A stretch of 64,000 nt of DNA from Streptomyces sp. NBC_00341 (lineage in GTDB: Bacteria; Actinomycetota; Actinomycetes; Streptomycetales; Streptomycetaceae): contig NZ_CP108002.1 of NCBI RefSeq assembly GCF_041435055.1, positions 4,092,001-4,156,000 on the forward strand, written 5' to 3'. Within the stretch, counting starts at the first letter, position 1, and every line of letters starts with the position of its first letter. Positions 29,828 through 38,342 of the stretch are shown piece after piece. Below the pieces are notes generated by a model that searched no databases, was not told the origin of the DNA, and worked only from the letters and a program-made list of their open reading frames with translations. A program made the translations under genes and the position numbers.

Positions 29828-30967
29828 ATGAGCTATGCGATCCGGAGGGCCAGCGAACTGAGCCTGGATGAGGCGACGGTCACCGCCCTTCGGGCCGCAC
29901 TGAAGACCACCGCCGACGAAGTCGTCCAGGCGATCATCGACGAGGTTCCTCCCTACGCCCATGCCTTGTCGGGCCGCATGGGCGCCACCATCCGCAGAGC
30001 CGTCCGAACCGCCCTGGCGCACTACCTGGACCTTGCGAGCGGGAACGCCACGGGCGGCGACGCCGGGGACGCCGCCTACGAGCTGGGCCGCGGCGAGGTG
30101 CGCGACGGCCGTTCGATGGACGCCCTGCTCAGCGCCTACCGCGTCGGCGCCCGGGTCGCCTGGCGATGTCTGGCAGCGGGTGCCGTACCCGCAGGTCTGC
30201 CCGCCGCCGAGGTCGCAAAGTTCGCCGAGCTGACCTTCGCCTACATCGACGAGCTCTCCGCCGCGAGCGCCGCGGGCCACGCCGACGAACTGGCCGCCCG
30301 GGGCAGAGCCCACGAGCGCCACCTGGAACACCTGGCCCGCGACCTCCTCGCCGGCGCGAGCCCGGACGTGCTGCTGGCCTCCGGCCAACGGGCCAGGTGG
30401 CAGCCCCCGGTTTCGCTGACCGCCGTCCTGCTGCCCGCCGCCCAGGCCCGGCCTGCCTACCGGACACTCGACCCGAGCACCCTCGTCCTCGACGATTTGC
30501 CGGATGCCACCGGTGTGCTCCTCGTCCCCGATGCCGACCGATCACGTCTCCTTCGGCAGCTGACCGACCGCGCCGCCGTGGTCGGCCCGGCCCGGCCATG
30601 GATCGACGCGTCCGCCTCGTACGCACGAGCCCTACGCGCACGCTCCCTTTCCTCTGACATTCGCGACACCGAGGACCACCTGCCCGACCTGGTGCTCAGC
30701 GCCGACGAGGACGCGTTCGCGGACCTGCGCGCCCGAGCCCTCGGACCGTTGCAGACCTTGCCTGCCGCAACCGCACGACGGCTGGAGGAGACGTTGCGAG
30801 CGTGGCTGCTGCACCAGGGCAGGCGGGACGAGGTCGCGGCGGCATTGTTCGTCCATCCCCAGACGGTTCGCTACCGGATGTCGCAACTGCGGGAGCTGTT
30901 TCCCGATCTCGCATCACCACACCGGGTCCTTGAACTGACGCTGGCGGTCGGTATCCGGGTCCGCTGA
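29828..30967 (+). CDS. PucR/CdaR-type transcriptional regulator
   Basis: 379 aa from ATG 29828, following an A-rich stretch (GAACAAAAATG). An N-terminal RsbR-like helical domain (LSLDEATVTALRAALKTTAD) and a GGDEF-like middle are followed by the PucR C-terminal HTH (EVAALFVHPQTVRYRMSQL and LELTLAVGIR). Divergent from the reductase-desaturase operon, so it very likely controls it; homologues regulate lipid desaturation genes in actinobacteria. Signal unknown. 30968-31220 shows no gene. Confidence 0.85.
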   Translation: MSYAIRRASELSLDEATVTALRAALKTTADEVVQAIIDEVPPYAHALSGRMGATIRRAVRTALAHYLDLASGNATGGDAGDAAYELGRGEVRDGRSMDALLSAYRVGARVAWRCLAAGAVPAGLPAAEVAKFAELTFAYIDELSAASAAGHADELAARGRAHERHLEHLARDLLAGASPDVLLASGQRARWQPPVSLTAVLLPAAQARPAYRTLDPSTLVLDDLPDATGVLLVPDADRSRLLRQLTDRAAVVGPARPWIDASASYARALRARSLSSDIRDTEDHLPDLVLSADEDAFADLRARALGPLQTLPAATARRLEETLRAWLLHQGRRDEVAAALFVHPQTVRYRMSQLRELFPDLASPHRVLELTLAVGIRVR

Positions 30968-31220
30968 CGCGTCACCCGTCCACCGCCGCGTCCGCGAGCG
31001 TCCAGAAATCGTGCTCGTTCCCGGTGCCAAGCCGCTATGACCCTGGAAAACGGCTTTCCGGTCGTCGCGACAAGGGCCGGGCCGCTCGTCCCAGGGACCA
31101 CCGCCGTCCTGCGGCGGCCCGTATCTCCCTCCCGGCAGCCGGACGACCGGCCGGGGCCGACCTGGCACACAGCGCGAGGGATGATGGGATGGAGTACGAA
31201 ACGTGAGGTCAGGAGCTCCC

Positions 31221-31559
31221 ATGACAAAGCTGGTTCACCGACCTCGTGAGGACGCGGAGTTCAATTTCATCCTCGGGAGAAGCAAGGTTCCGGTCCTCGC
31301 ATACTTCACCGGGGCATGGCCCAAGGCAATCGAGCCCTGTCGGGTGATGGATTGCGTCGTGGGCGACATCGCCACCGCCTACACGGGCCGCCTGACGGTC
31401 GTCCGCACCGACATCACGCGTTGCCCGGCGGCAACCGAGCGATACGGGATCACCGGAGCCCCGTCCTGCCTCCTGCTGAAGGAGGGAGCGGCGGTGGCGC
31501 ACGGCACGGGGCCCATGACCATCGACGAGGTACGGAAGTTCCTGGACGGTCACCTCTGA
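31221..31559 (+). CDS. Thioredoxin-like protein with incomplete active site
   Basis: 112 aa from ATG 31221 after AGGAGC. The thioredoxin fold is recognisable (VPVLAYFTGAWP, LTVVRTDITRCP, YGITGAPSCLLLKEG with the cis-Pro). The usual CGPC is replaced by AIEPC: only the second Cys remains, with another Cys five residues later (RVMDC). It may act as a monothiol or have lost redox function. No obvious operon partner. Confidence 0.7.
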   Translation: MTKLVHRPREDAEFNFILGRSKVPVLAYFTGAWPKAIEPCRVMDCVVGDIATAYTGRLTVVRTDITRCPAATERYGITGAPSCLLLKEGAAVAHGTGPMTIDEVRKFLDGHL

Positions 31560-31589
31560 GCGGCCGCTGCGGCGCCCGGACCGCCGCTT

Positions 31590-31750
31590 CTCGTCGCGTT
31601 CAAGACGGACGTGGGCGGGTTGGCAGCCCATCGCCCGCCTTACCACCGCAGGGCGGTTCGAGGTCGTGCGCGAGACCGTGCTCAGGTACCGGCGGGACAA
31701 TGCGGCCCCCGGGCAGAGCTTCGCTTCGTGGGTGCGGCCTCCGACGTAAC
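31590..31750 (+). pseudogene. C-terminal fragment of an unidentified enzyme
   Basis: A short open stretch reads WQPIARLTTAGRFEVVRE and RYRRDNAAPGQSFASWVR, stopping at the TAA at 31747-31749. It has normal Streptomyces codon use but no start. It resembles the C-terminus of a larger enzyme, possibly of the nitrite/sulfite reductase type, but this is a guess. 31750-32244 otherwise holds only an att-flanking arm. Confidence 0.3.
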
Positions 31751-32244
31751 CCCCGAGACCGCCAGGCACGGTCTCCTTGTCCAGCGCCGCATACAGACCG
31801 GGGGTCGGCCCGCGCGCGGGTTCCGCCGGTCATCGGGTTGGGCGGGTGGTGGCGAGTTCAGAGGCGCATTCAGGGCCAGTATCCGCTGTACGGTCGATCT
31901 TCGACCCCGTTGCCCGAGTCTCTGGGTCAGGACTCGACATCGAATTCGAATTCGTCGTGGCGGCGCTCCGCGATCTGCTCCCGAGAACCCTCTTCACGGC
32001 GTCCACCCCTACATCTACATCCCGTCCGGAGACTGTCACGGACGCGGCCGTCGCGGAGGTCTCGCCGGAGGACTGCCCAAATCGGCCGTTGAAGCCCTTG
32101 GCCGCCGCCTCCGCTAGTGCCCCATCCCGTGCCCAGCAGAACGGGCACCAGCGGTCAGGTACGGTGCATCGAGGCCGCCCCGACCCTGTGCGTCTCGGCC
32201 CACCGTGCAGGTCAACGTAGGAACGACCGCTCAAGAACCGCTGA

Positions 32245-32288
32245 TTCCCAAGCTCAGAGCGCGAGTTCGATTCTCGTCACCCGCTCTA
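32245..32288 (+). other. att copy 3 (tRNA-Gly 3' end repeat)
   Basis: 43 of 44 bp match the tRNA 3' end (CTCTA instead of CTCCA). About 35 bp to its right, including the hairpin, are almost identical to the flank of the intact tRNA. Confidence 0.9.
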
Positions 32289-32295
32289 CGACGAA

Positions 32296-32318
32296 GGCCC
32301 TGGTCGGAGACCAGGGCC
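32296..32318 (+). terminator. Hairpin after att copy 3
   Basis: GGCCCTGGTC/GACCAGGGCC followed by TTGTTTG, the same as the hairpin at 11921. Confidence 0.75.
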
Positions 32319-32425
32319 TTGTTTGCGGTCGACATCGCGCGACGCGAGACCCGCCACCGCAGTCTTCGGCTTCCACACATTCGTCGCTGCGCCCATCGCG
32401 AAGTCAGCGTCATCGAGATAGGCCC

Positions 32426-32845
32426 ATGCGGATGACGAACGTGATGGGCGCCACCGGAGATCGCGACACCACCCTTTCAATCACCCTCGACGGAATTCCG
32501 AACAGCCGGGGCGAGATAGGCAACTGGAACACCCCGCAAGACATCGCGGACGCGTTCCAGAGAGCGGCCCAGCACGGGTCGCAGTTCAATACCTCGAATG
32601 AAGCCAACTACCCTCGCCGCGGTGACGGAACCGCGTGGGAGATGAGTGAAGTGGCCTACGCAGTCCACAACTACGATGGAGCTGCTGCGTGGAGGGATCC
32701 CTAGGACAAGCTCCCCGGTCGGCCCTGGGAGGAGATTCAGTGGTATACGCGCGACGAAGAAAATGGCGGCTACAAGGAGATTAAACTACCGGGCCCGATA
32801 CTCCCAAAATATAGCCGACCCTGTCGAGATTACCGGAAAGCTTGA
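32426..32845 (+). pseudogene. Toxin-domain-like gene interrupted by TAG
   Basis: From ATG 32426 one frame reads GDRDTTLSITLDGIPNSRG ... EANYPRRGDGTAWEMSEVAY to TAG at 32702, then continues in the same frame DKLPGRPWEEIQWYTRDEE and KEIKLPGPILPKYSRP to TGA at 32843. Composition (Trp, Asn, Tyr rich, lower GC) and size are like C-terminal domains of polymorphic toxins, but no family is recognised. The next gene starts 14 bp later as a putative partner. Could be two small proteins or a relic. Confidence 0.4.
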
Positions 32846-32859
32846 GGTAATAATAATTC

Positions 32860-33231
32860 ATGAGGAACATTGAAGCGCCACAGAATGCAGAAGACATCGT
32901 AGCTGCAGAATGGGTGACAGTTCTGGCCTACGGCCAGGATCGTATCAACCCGATTGTGCCCCGAACCGCTTATGGTCATCGGCCGCTTCGCAAGCTTTTC
33001 CCCATGGTCAGCCATGGCGTTCTGCACTTGAGCCGGTGCATCAAATACCCCTGGACACACGACATCGGAACCGCCTTTCCGCAGGCCGTCGGCGGATACC
33101 GCGTGCGCCGGGAGTCCGACCACACTCTCATCGGGGTGGTTGAAACCGTGGAGGAAGCGTATGAACTGATCACAGCCAATCTCCCTGAAGGCTGTGGACC
33201 AGCCATCGGCGGCACGTCGGAAGACCTATGA
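32860..33231 (+). CDS. Hypothetical protein (123 aa), possible immunity partner
   Basis: ATG 32860, with GAGG upstream. Sequence includes ECW-free, mixed charged stretches such as NAEDIVAAEWVTVLAYGQD and a C-terminal VGGYRVRRESDHTLIGVVE. No family recognised. Its size, lower GC and position directly after a toxin-like fragment suggest an immunity protein, which is inference only. The following 33232-33634 has no gene. Confidence 0.45.
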   Translation: MRNIEAPQNAEDIVAAEWVTVLAYGQDRINPIVPRTAYGHRPLRKLFPMVSHGVLHLSRCIKYPWTHDIGTAFPQAVGGYRVRRESDHTLIGVVETVEEAYELITANLPEGCGPAIGGTSEDL

Positions 33232-33611
33232 CCGCTGCCATCGTCACGCGATGGCGAGAGATCTCCCGGTTACCCACCTGATGCAATGCCCAACGATCCC
33301 GAAAAGGGAATGAACTGCAGTGCGTTCCGCAGCACGCACGGATTACGACAGTCCCGCATGTGCACTTTGAAATTTCCCCCGAGCCCGGCGCTAAAAAGGC
33401 GGCGGTCAACAATCACGTCCTCCCGATAGGGGGACGCACAGGATGCCGAGGGCCAGATTGTCGGCGATGCCAGCCGCGAGGCCCTTCGCTTGCCTCCAGC
33501 GACACCGGCCGGAGGCTCACCGCGCTCGGACAGCCGGAGACCGGCCGCCTCCACCCGGGGCACGCGACAGCGACAGTCAAGGCTTGCGGTCGACGACCCG
33601 AGCCCACGCAT

Positions 33612-33627
33612 GCATACTCCAGTATGC
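33612..33627. promoter_or_regulatory. Palindromic operator of toxin-antitoxin copy 2
   Basis: GCATAC-TCCA-GTATGC, 7 bp before the antitoxin ATG; arms and spacing identical to the copy at 25701. Confidence 0.75.
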
Positions 33628-33634
33628 TTGGTGC

Positions 33635-33883
33635 ATGTCCTCGACGACTCGCATCACTGTCACACTCCCCAGCGACCAGGTGGCGGAGCTCCGCAAGCTC
33701 ACGGACAACGTCTCCGGCTATGTAGCGGAAGCCGTGGCCCGCCAGATCCGGCACCAGCTTCTGGGCGACGACCTCCGCCGCCACGAGGAAGAGCACGGAG
33801 GCTTCAGCGACGAGGAGCTCGCCGAGGCCCGCGCGAGGATCTTCGGCTCCGCCGGCTCCTCCAAGGACTCGGACGCCGCGTGA
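33635..33883 (+). CDS. CopG-like ribbon-helix-helix antitoxin, copy 2
   Basis: 82 aa, differing from copy 1 only by Ser for Ala near the C-terminus (KDSDAA). Same TTRITVTLPSDQ DNA-binding strand and GTGA overlap with the toxin. The DNA is also nearly identical, so the duplication is recent or maintained by conversion. Confidence 0.85.
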   Translation: MSSTTRITVTLPSDQVAELRKLTDNVSGYVAEAVARQIRHQLLGDDLRRHEEEHGGFSDEELAEARARIFGSAGSSKDSDAA

Positions 33884-34281
33884 GCGAGCGCATCGATACC
33901 GTCGTCCTGGACTCGGAAGGGCTCTCCGCCTGGATCGCGCAGGACCGCAAGCTCCTCGCGATGCTGCAGGTCTTCCACGACATGGGAGCCGACCTGGTGA
34001 TCGGGGCGAACACCATCGTGGAAGTCACCCACTCCCGCACCAACATGCCTCGCCTGAACTGGGCCCTGTCCCGCATCAAAGTGGAACCGGTCACCGAACA
34101 AGCGGCGAAAGCGGCAGCGGAACTCCTCAAAGCCGCCGGACTGCACGGGCACAAGTACGCCATCGACGCCACGGTTGCCGAAGTCGCCCTGCGCCAGACT
34201 AAGCCGGTCGCCCTCCTGACGTCCGACAGCGACGACATGACCAAGCTCTGCGGCAAGCAGGTTCGCATCATCCCTCTCTGA
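33880..34281 (+). CDS. PIN-domain toxin, copy 2 (VapC-like)
   Basis: 133 aa, GTG start. The four PIN acidic residues are conserved as in copy 1 (LDSEGLSAW, VEVTHS, YAIDATVAEV, SDSDDM). Differences are conservative (V to I, G to A, P to T) plus a changed C-terminus (GKQVRIIPL). It lies 67 bp before att copy 4, mirroring the TA-att layout of copy 1. Confidence 0.87.
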   Translation: MSERIDTVVLDSEGLSAWIAQDRKLLAMLQVFHDMGADLVIGANTIVEVTHSRTNMPRLNWALSRIKVEPVTEQAAKAAAELLKAAGLHGHKYAIDATVAEVALRQTKPVALLTSDSDDMTKLCGKQVRIIPL

Positions 34282-34348
34282 TCAGCCGGCCCATCTGGAG
34301 CACGCGCCGCGGCAGGGACCCAGAGCCCATAGCCATACGCACCGCTGA

Positions 34349-34392
34349 TTCCCAAGCTCAGAGCGCGAGTTCGATTCTCGTCACCCGCTCCA
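34349..34392 (+). other. att copy 4 (tRNA-Gly 3' end repeat)
   Basis: All 44 bp match the tRNA 3' end. A GC-rich hairpin (GCCCCGGGCC...GGCCCGG) follows; its right flank resembles that of att copy 6. Confidence 0.9.
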
Positions 34393-34609
34393 CAGCAAGA
34401 CACTCGAAGCCCCGGGCCAAGGCCCGGCGGCGTGGCCGTGGGTGTCGTCGAGGTTCTTGATGTCGTCGAGTCGGAAGCGCGTGGGTTCCGGCCAGGCGAC
34501 TGCCATGACTGGCCGCTCTGTACGATCGCCGAATACTGGGCGCTGACCGTCTGTCCTGTGCGGAGACAGGCAAGTGGTGTCCTGTCCGGATAGTTGAGGG
34601 AGCCGGCGA

Positions 34610-35128
34610 GTGCCCGCTTTGGACTTCTACGCTCACGTCGCCGTTTGCTCTGAGGTCCTGGGAGTTGGCCTCGGTGCCGACCCGGAAGCCTGGGAGGCCG
34701 CCCTGGGGGCGACATGCCTCGATGTTCCCGGTGGTGGCCTGCTGCGGCGGGACTACGGGCTCGTGGAAATCAACTTCTCGCCGGACCAGCCAGGGCTGCA
34801 AGGGCAGATGTCGTGCTTCGGCTTCGGCGTGAAGATCCAACGACTGCTGTACGCCCAGTACCTGAACGCCGTGCCGTCCCCGCTCTCGCGGCAGTACGGG
34901 GAATTCGCACCCAGAGTCCCCTTCAAGGAACTGCAGGCCGCCATCCTTGCCCTGGGCCACACGATCGCACTCGACAGGCACAACACGTCGAGTGACATGG
35001 ACTGCTACCGCGTATCCGCGTCCGCCGCCCGCATTCACGTCGTCGCTGACCCTGACCCGTACGGGTCGGGCGACCCAGATCCAGACGGACATCACAGGGG
35101 CGACGTCTGGTCCATCGACGTGTGGTGA
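34610..35128 (+). CDS. Hypothetical protein (172 aa)
   Basis: GTG 34610 with GAGGGAG upstream. Soluble, acidic, rich in Gly/Asp; starts PALDFYAHVAVCSEVLGVGL and contains LLRRDYGLVEINFSPDQ. The C-terminus ends GDVWSIDVW. The shape recalls small immunity-type proteins but I cannot place the family. The preceding 217 bp are non-coding. Confidence 0.55.
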   Translation: MPALDFYAHVAVCSEVLGVGLGADPEAWEAALGATCLDVPGGGLLRRDYGLVEINFSPDQPGLQGQMSCFGFGVKIQRLLYAQYLNAVPSPLSRQYGEFAPRVPFKELQAAILALGHTIALDRHNTSSDMDCYRVSASAARIHVVADPDPYGSGDPDPDGHHRGDVWSIDVW

Positions 35129-35264
35129 CCGGCCGGCGACCTCTCGGCAGCATCCGCGATATCTCTTCGCTACGAGGAACACCGGGCAACAATCACCTGC
35201 GCAGTCGGCAACGATCTGAAGAGCGCGCCACCCAGCTCATCAACTGCGCTCAAGCCCCCATGCC

Positions 35265-35930
35265 TCATCCAACCGGCCGGCCCGCAGGCCAATGCGGGTT
35301 CGGCGTGCCGTCATTGCTCATGTGCGCCCGCCGCCAGATCCCATTCCAGTTGAACGGGGTTTCCGGGACGAACCGGTGGCGCTGCCCGCACGGACATGGC
35401 GCCAGCACCCACGCGCACCCAGGGCACAGCTCCACCCAGCCGTGCCCGGTCGAGTTCGACACCCGCGGCCTCCCGTCCCCGCAGGCGGAGCAGCCGGGGA
35501 GATCGGCGCCGTCCAGGATCGCGTTCTGTCGCCGGACGTACTCGGGCAGCCGCAGCGACGGATGGCGAAGCGGGTCTTCGTACCAGGCGCGGTTCGGGTC
35601 CTCCCACTAGCTCCGCAGCCACCACGGTCGCGGGTTCACCACAGCCCGCCGCCCGGCCCGCTTCTCCGCCCGGCGTAGCGCGGCGTACTCCTCGGCCCGC
35701 GCGAGCCACAGCACCCGCGCCTCATGCAGCTCCTCCACCGCCCGCACCAGCGCGTCCGGGTCCGCCTCCAGCCGCCGGGGGATCGCGGCGCTGAGCGTGA
35801 GGTGGTGGTACGTCGCGCGGAAGCCGTACGGGGCGAAGAGGGTGAGGCAGGTCCGCAGCGCGCTGTGCCGGCGGTGGAGGGGGAGGCGGGCGTCGTGCAC
35901 GTGCACCCGGTGGGTCAGGAAACTGGTCAT
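35265..35930 (-). pseudogene. Cys-rich protein of unknown function split by an in-frame TAG
   Basis: From ATG 35930 the reading gives TSFLTHRVHVHDARLPLHRR to NPRPWWLRS, then TAG at 35607-35609, then continues in the same frame WEDPNRAWYEDPLRHPSLRL, a GCSACGD knuckle and ELCPGCAWVLAPCPCGQRH to 35265 (222 codons). Both halves look like one protein; the TAG replaces a sense codon, probably Tyr. The Cys pairs suggest zinc binding. It overlaps the upstream gene by ATGA. Confidence 0.6.
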
Positions 35931-36313
35931 CGTGCGGGCGCCAGGTCCAGTGCCCGTGCCAGGGCGGCGGTGACGGCGGCGGCCTGTGCCGGCAAGTGTT
36001 GTTCGGCCCAGGTTCCGGCAAGGCTGAGGAAGTCCTGCACATCCTGCTGGGCGCGCGCGACGAGCTTGCGTACCTGGTCTATCGACAGCAGCCCGTGCAG
36101 GAAGGTGCCGAGCGGGTCGGTCGGGCACGGCCCGTGCTCCGCTTCCGGCTCGAAGTCGTTGCAGTCGGCGATCTGCCTAATCGCCCTGCCTACCTCCGCC
36201 GGAGTGAGCTCCCCGTTCAGCGCGAGGTAGCCATACGATTCCTGCTCGCCAACCGGCCAGAGCGTGAAGTCGTCGCCGGCGGAGATCTCCAGAACGGGTT
36301 GCATCACCATCAC
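35927..36313 (-). CDS. Hypothetical protein (128 aa), coupled to the split Cys-rich gene
   Basis: ATG 36313, or ATG 36304 giving MQPVLEISAGDDF. Acidic and mostly alpha-helical (ELTPAEVGRAIRQIADCNDF; VRKLVARAQQDVQDFLSLAG). The stop overlaps the next start (ATGA at 35930), so the two are translationally coupled. No family recognised. Confidence 0.55.
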   Translation of the reverse strand: MMVMQPVLEISAGDDFTLWPVGEQESYGYLALNGELTPAEVGRAIRQIADCNDFEPEAEHGPCPTDPLGTFLHGLLSIDQVRKLVARAQQDVQDFLSLAGTWAEQHLPAQAAAVTAALARALDLAPAR

Positions 36314-36419
36314 ATGGGGATGATGCCGGGCCTACTGCTACACCGCCACGGGCTTTCGGCTGCCGCACCGGCCTCGGAGCGGGGCGGTCGGAGCCGCCTC
36401 GTCCACTCAAGCACCGTGA

Positions 36420-36463
36420 TTCCCAAGCTCGGGGCGCGAGTTCGATTCTCGTCACTCGTTCCA
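36420..36463 (+). other. att copy 5 (tRNA-Gly 3' end repeat, diverged)
   Basis: About 40 of 44 bp match (changes in CTCGGGGC and TCACTCGTTCCA). A perfect hairpin AGGCCCAGGTC/GACCTGGGCCT follows at 36470-36494, then TTGGCTAGACCTGTTCAG, which matches the tRNA right flank TTGCCTAGACC. Confidence 0.88.
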
Positions 36464-36620
36464 TCACGGAGGCCCAGGTCAGCGACCTGGGCCTCTGGCA
36501 TTGGCTAGACCTGTTCAGGAACCGCGCACCACCTCTGCACCACGCGGCCCCCTTCTGCTGCCGGTCTCACTGCTTTTCGCGGCAGCCCGGGGCGTGTTCC
36601 GGTGGTAGTTGTGCCTCGGG

Positions 36621-37730
36621 TCAGAACGCCGAGGTGTAGGCGGCGAAGAAGGGCGTCTTCACCGGCGCTCCGCCGGGGTCGAAGCACGCCACGTAGAGCC
36701 GGACGGCACCGCTGGTCCTGTCCCAGGGCCTGTACAGGCCGCAGTAGTCGGCGCTGTGTCCGTAAGCGGTGGCGTGCGCGGTGTCCGACGGGACGGCCAC
36801 CGACGGCATGGTGACGGTGAAGGGCGCTCCCGAGCCACCGAGGCTGTTGGTGGCTCCGCTGGAGTTGTAGTTGGTCAGGGTGGGCAGCGACCCGTTGTAC
36901 CAGAGGTACCCGAAGGACTTCGGCGGAAAGGCCGGTCCGTGTACCGCTCGCAGATAGGAGTAGCTCAGAGTCCACTCGGTGTCGTACGGGGAGTTGGACG
37001 CGTCGTAGCAGGCGACGATCACGGTCTGGCCTGCCGTCCCCGGTGACCAGTCGGACACCTTGCACCGCGCTCCCTGCCGCGGGTTGACCGCGGTGACCTG
37101 GAGATCGCCCGCGTAGTCGGCCAGTCCGAGAGAGGGGAGCCACGCCTTCCAGATGCCGGTGGAGCCATGGCTCGCCGCGTTGACGGAGCCCGTGGAGTTG
37201 TACTGGGTGAGTACGGTGCCGTTGCTGTCCGAGTTCAGGTACCCGTACGAGCCGGAGGGGGTGGCGGGGAGGCCGCTGCTGCTCGTGTAGAGGACCGTGA
37301 AGGTGGAGTTGTCCGGTGCGCCGCCGGGGCGGTAGCAGTTCACGTACACGTCCTGACCGGATCCCACGGTCTTCCAGTCGGCGATCTGGCACCAGTGGGC
37401 AACGCTGTTCACCGCGGTGGCGTGGGCGATGCCACCCGGTCCGCCGATCAGCGGGAAGTGCACCACGTACGAACCGAGACCGATCTGGTCGACCTTCACG
37501 GGGTTGGCGGAAGGCGAGGCCCAACTGCCCCACTGCCGAGAGGGGTCGGGTGCGTAGCCGGGGGGCGGAGTCGCGTTGTCCAGGTACGCGAAGCCCCAGC
37601 GGTCGGGTACAGCGGCGTGTGCCGGGCCGGCTGCGGGAAAGGCTGCGGCCAGAAGAGCGGCCACCATGCCCAGAACGAGCAACACGGCCCGGACGGGTCT
37701 GCTGGACAGATGCGAGGTGCGGACGTGCAT
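36621..37730 (-). CDS. Secreted protein with three internal repeats
   Basis: 369 aa from ATG 37730 behind AGGAGG. A classical signal peptide (VRAVLLVLGMVAALLAAAF, cleavage near AHA-AV) is followed by three repeats of about 110 residues, each opening with GFAYLDN / GYLNSDS / GYLWYNG, then a YNSxGxxN element, then a Cys...Cys pair with VYVNCYRPGGAP, VIVACYDASNSP or LYVACFDPGGAP. The repeats probably each form a disulfide-bonded beta domain. Extracellular; ligand or substrate unknown. 37731-38342 downstream of the promoter shows no gene. Confidence 0.8.
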   Translation of the reverse strand: MHVRTSHLSSRPVRAVLLVLGMVAALLAAAFPAAGPAHAAVPDRWGFAYLDNATPPPGYAPDPSRQWGSWASPSANPVKVDQIGLGSYVVHFPLIGGPGGIAHATAVNSVAHWCQIADWKTVGSGQDVYVNCYRPGGAPDNSTFTVLYTSSSGLPATPSGSYGYLNSDSNGTVLTQYNSTGSVNAASHGSTGIWKAWLPSLGLADYAGDLQVTAVNPRQGARCKVSDWSPGTAGQTVIVACYDASNSPYDTEWTLSYSYLRAVHGPAFPPKSFGYLWYNGSLPTLTNYNSSGATNSLGGSGAPFTVTMPSVAVPSDTAHATAYGHSADYCGLYRPWDRTSGAVRLYVACFDPGGAPVKTPFFAAYTSAF

Positions 37731-38342
37731 GGGCGTGCCTCCTGTTGATGAGGTCGGTACTGCCTGCGCGATCCGGTACTTGAGTGCGATTGCCCTCCAC
37801 GTGCCGCAGGGGCTCGGGCTCAGTCCTCCTGCGGCCTTGCAGAACGGCAGGGCTTGCGCCCCGACGGCGTGCCGTGGGTTCGAAATCCGATTCTCACTGT
37901 CCCAGAAGTGCGGCCCGGCGGAACGCTGTCGGTCAGCCGTTTCGGTGCCCGCCTCAGCTGTCCCCGGGGTACAGGGCTCGCTCGGTGCGCAGCGTGAGAC
38001 CAGCAGCTACCTTCACTGCCACGCCGACTGCTCTTCCTTCTCGCCCCTCTCACCTCACCTGCCTCTGGGCACAGCGCAGCCGGGCCTGTCCAGAACTCGC
38101 CTGCACCTGGTCGACGACTCCTTGGTCGCGCGTCGCCTTCGACGAACTGGCCGACACCGTCCGGCCCCTGCGTGAACCTCACGGTCCCGCACCGCCGCTT
38201 GCTTGCTTGCTTCGTCGTCGAAGCCTTCCTGGCCGCCCTCCGGGGCGAGCTGGTCCGGCTCCGGGCCTGCCGGGACCGGAGCCGGACGCGAAGACGGCCG
38301 CTCGGGACCCCGTGGTCCCGAGCCGCCGTCGGATCCGTGCCG

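Noticed and set aside
38090..38170. Transposase fragment (VAFDELADTVRPLREP)
   Set aside because: Too short and without any motif; cannot be distinguished from non-coding sequence in the 37731-38342 gap.
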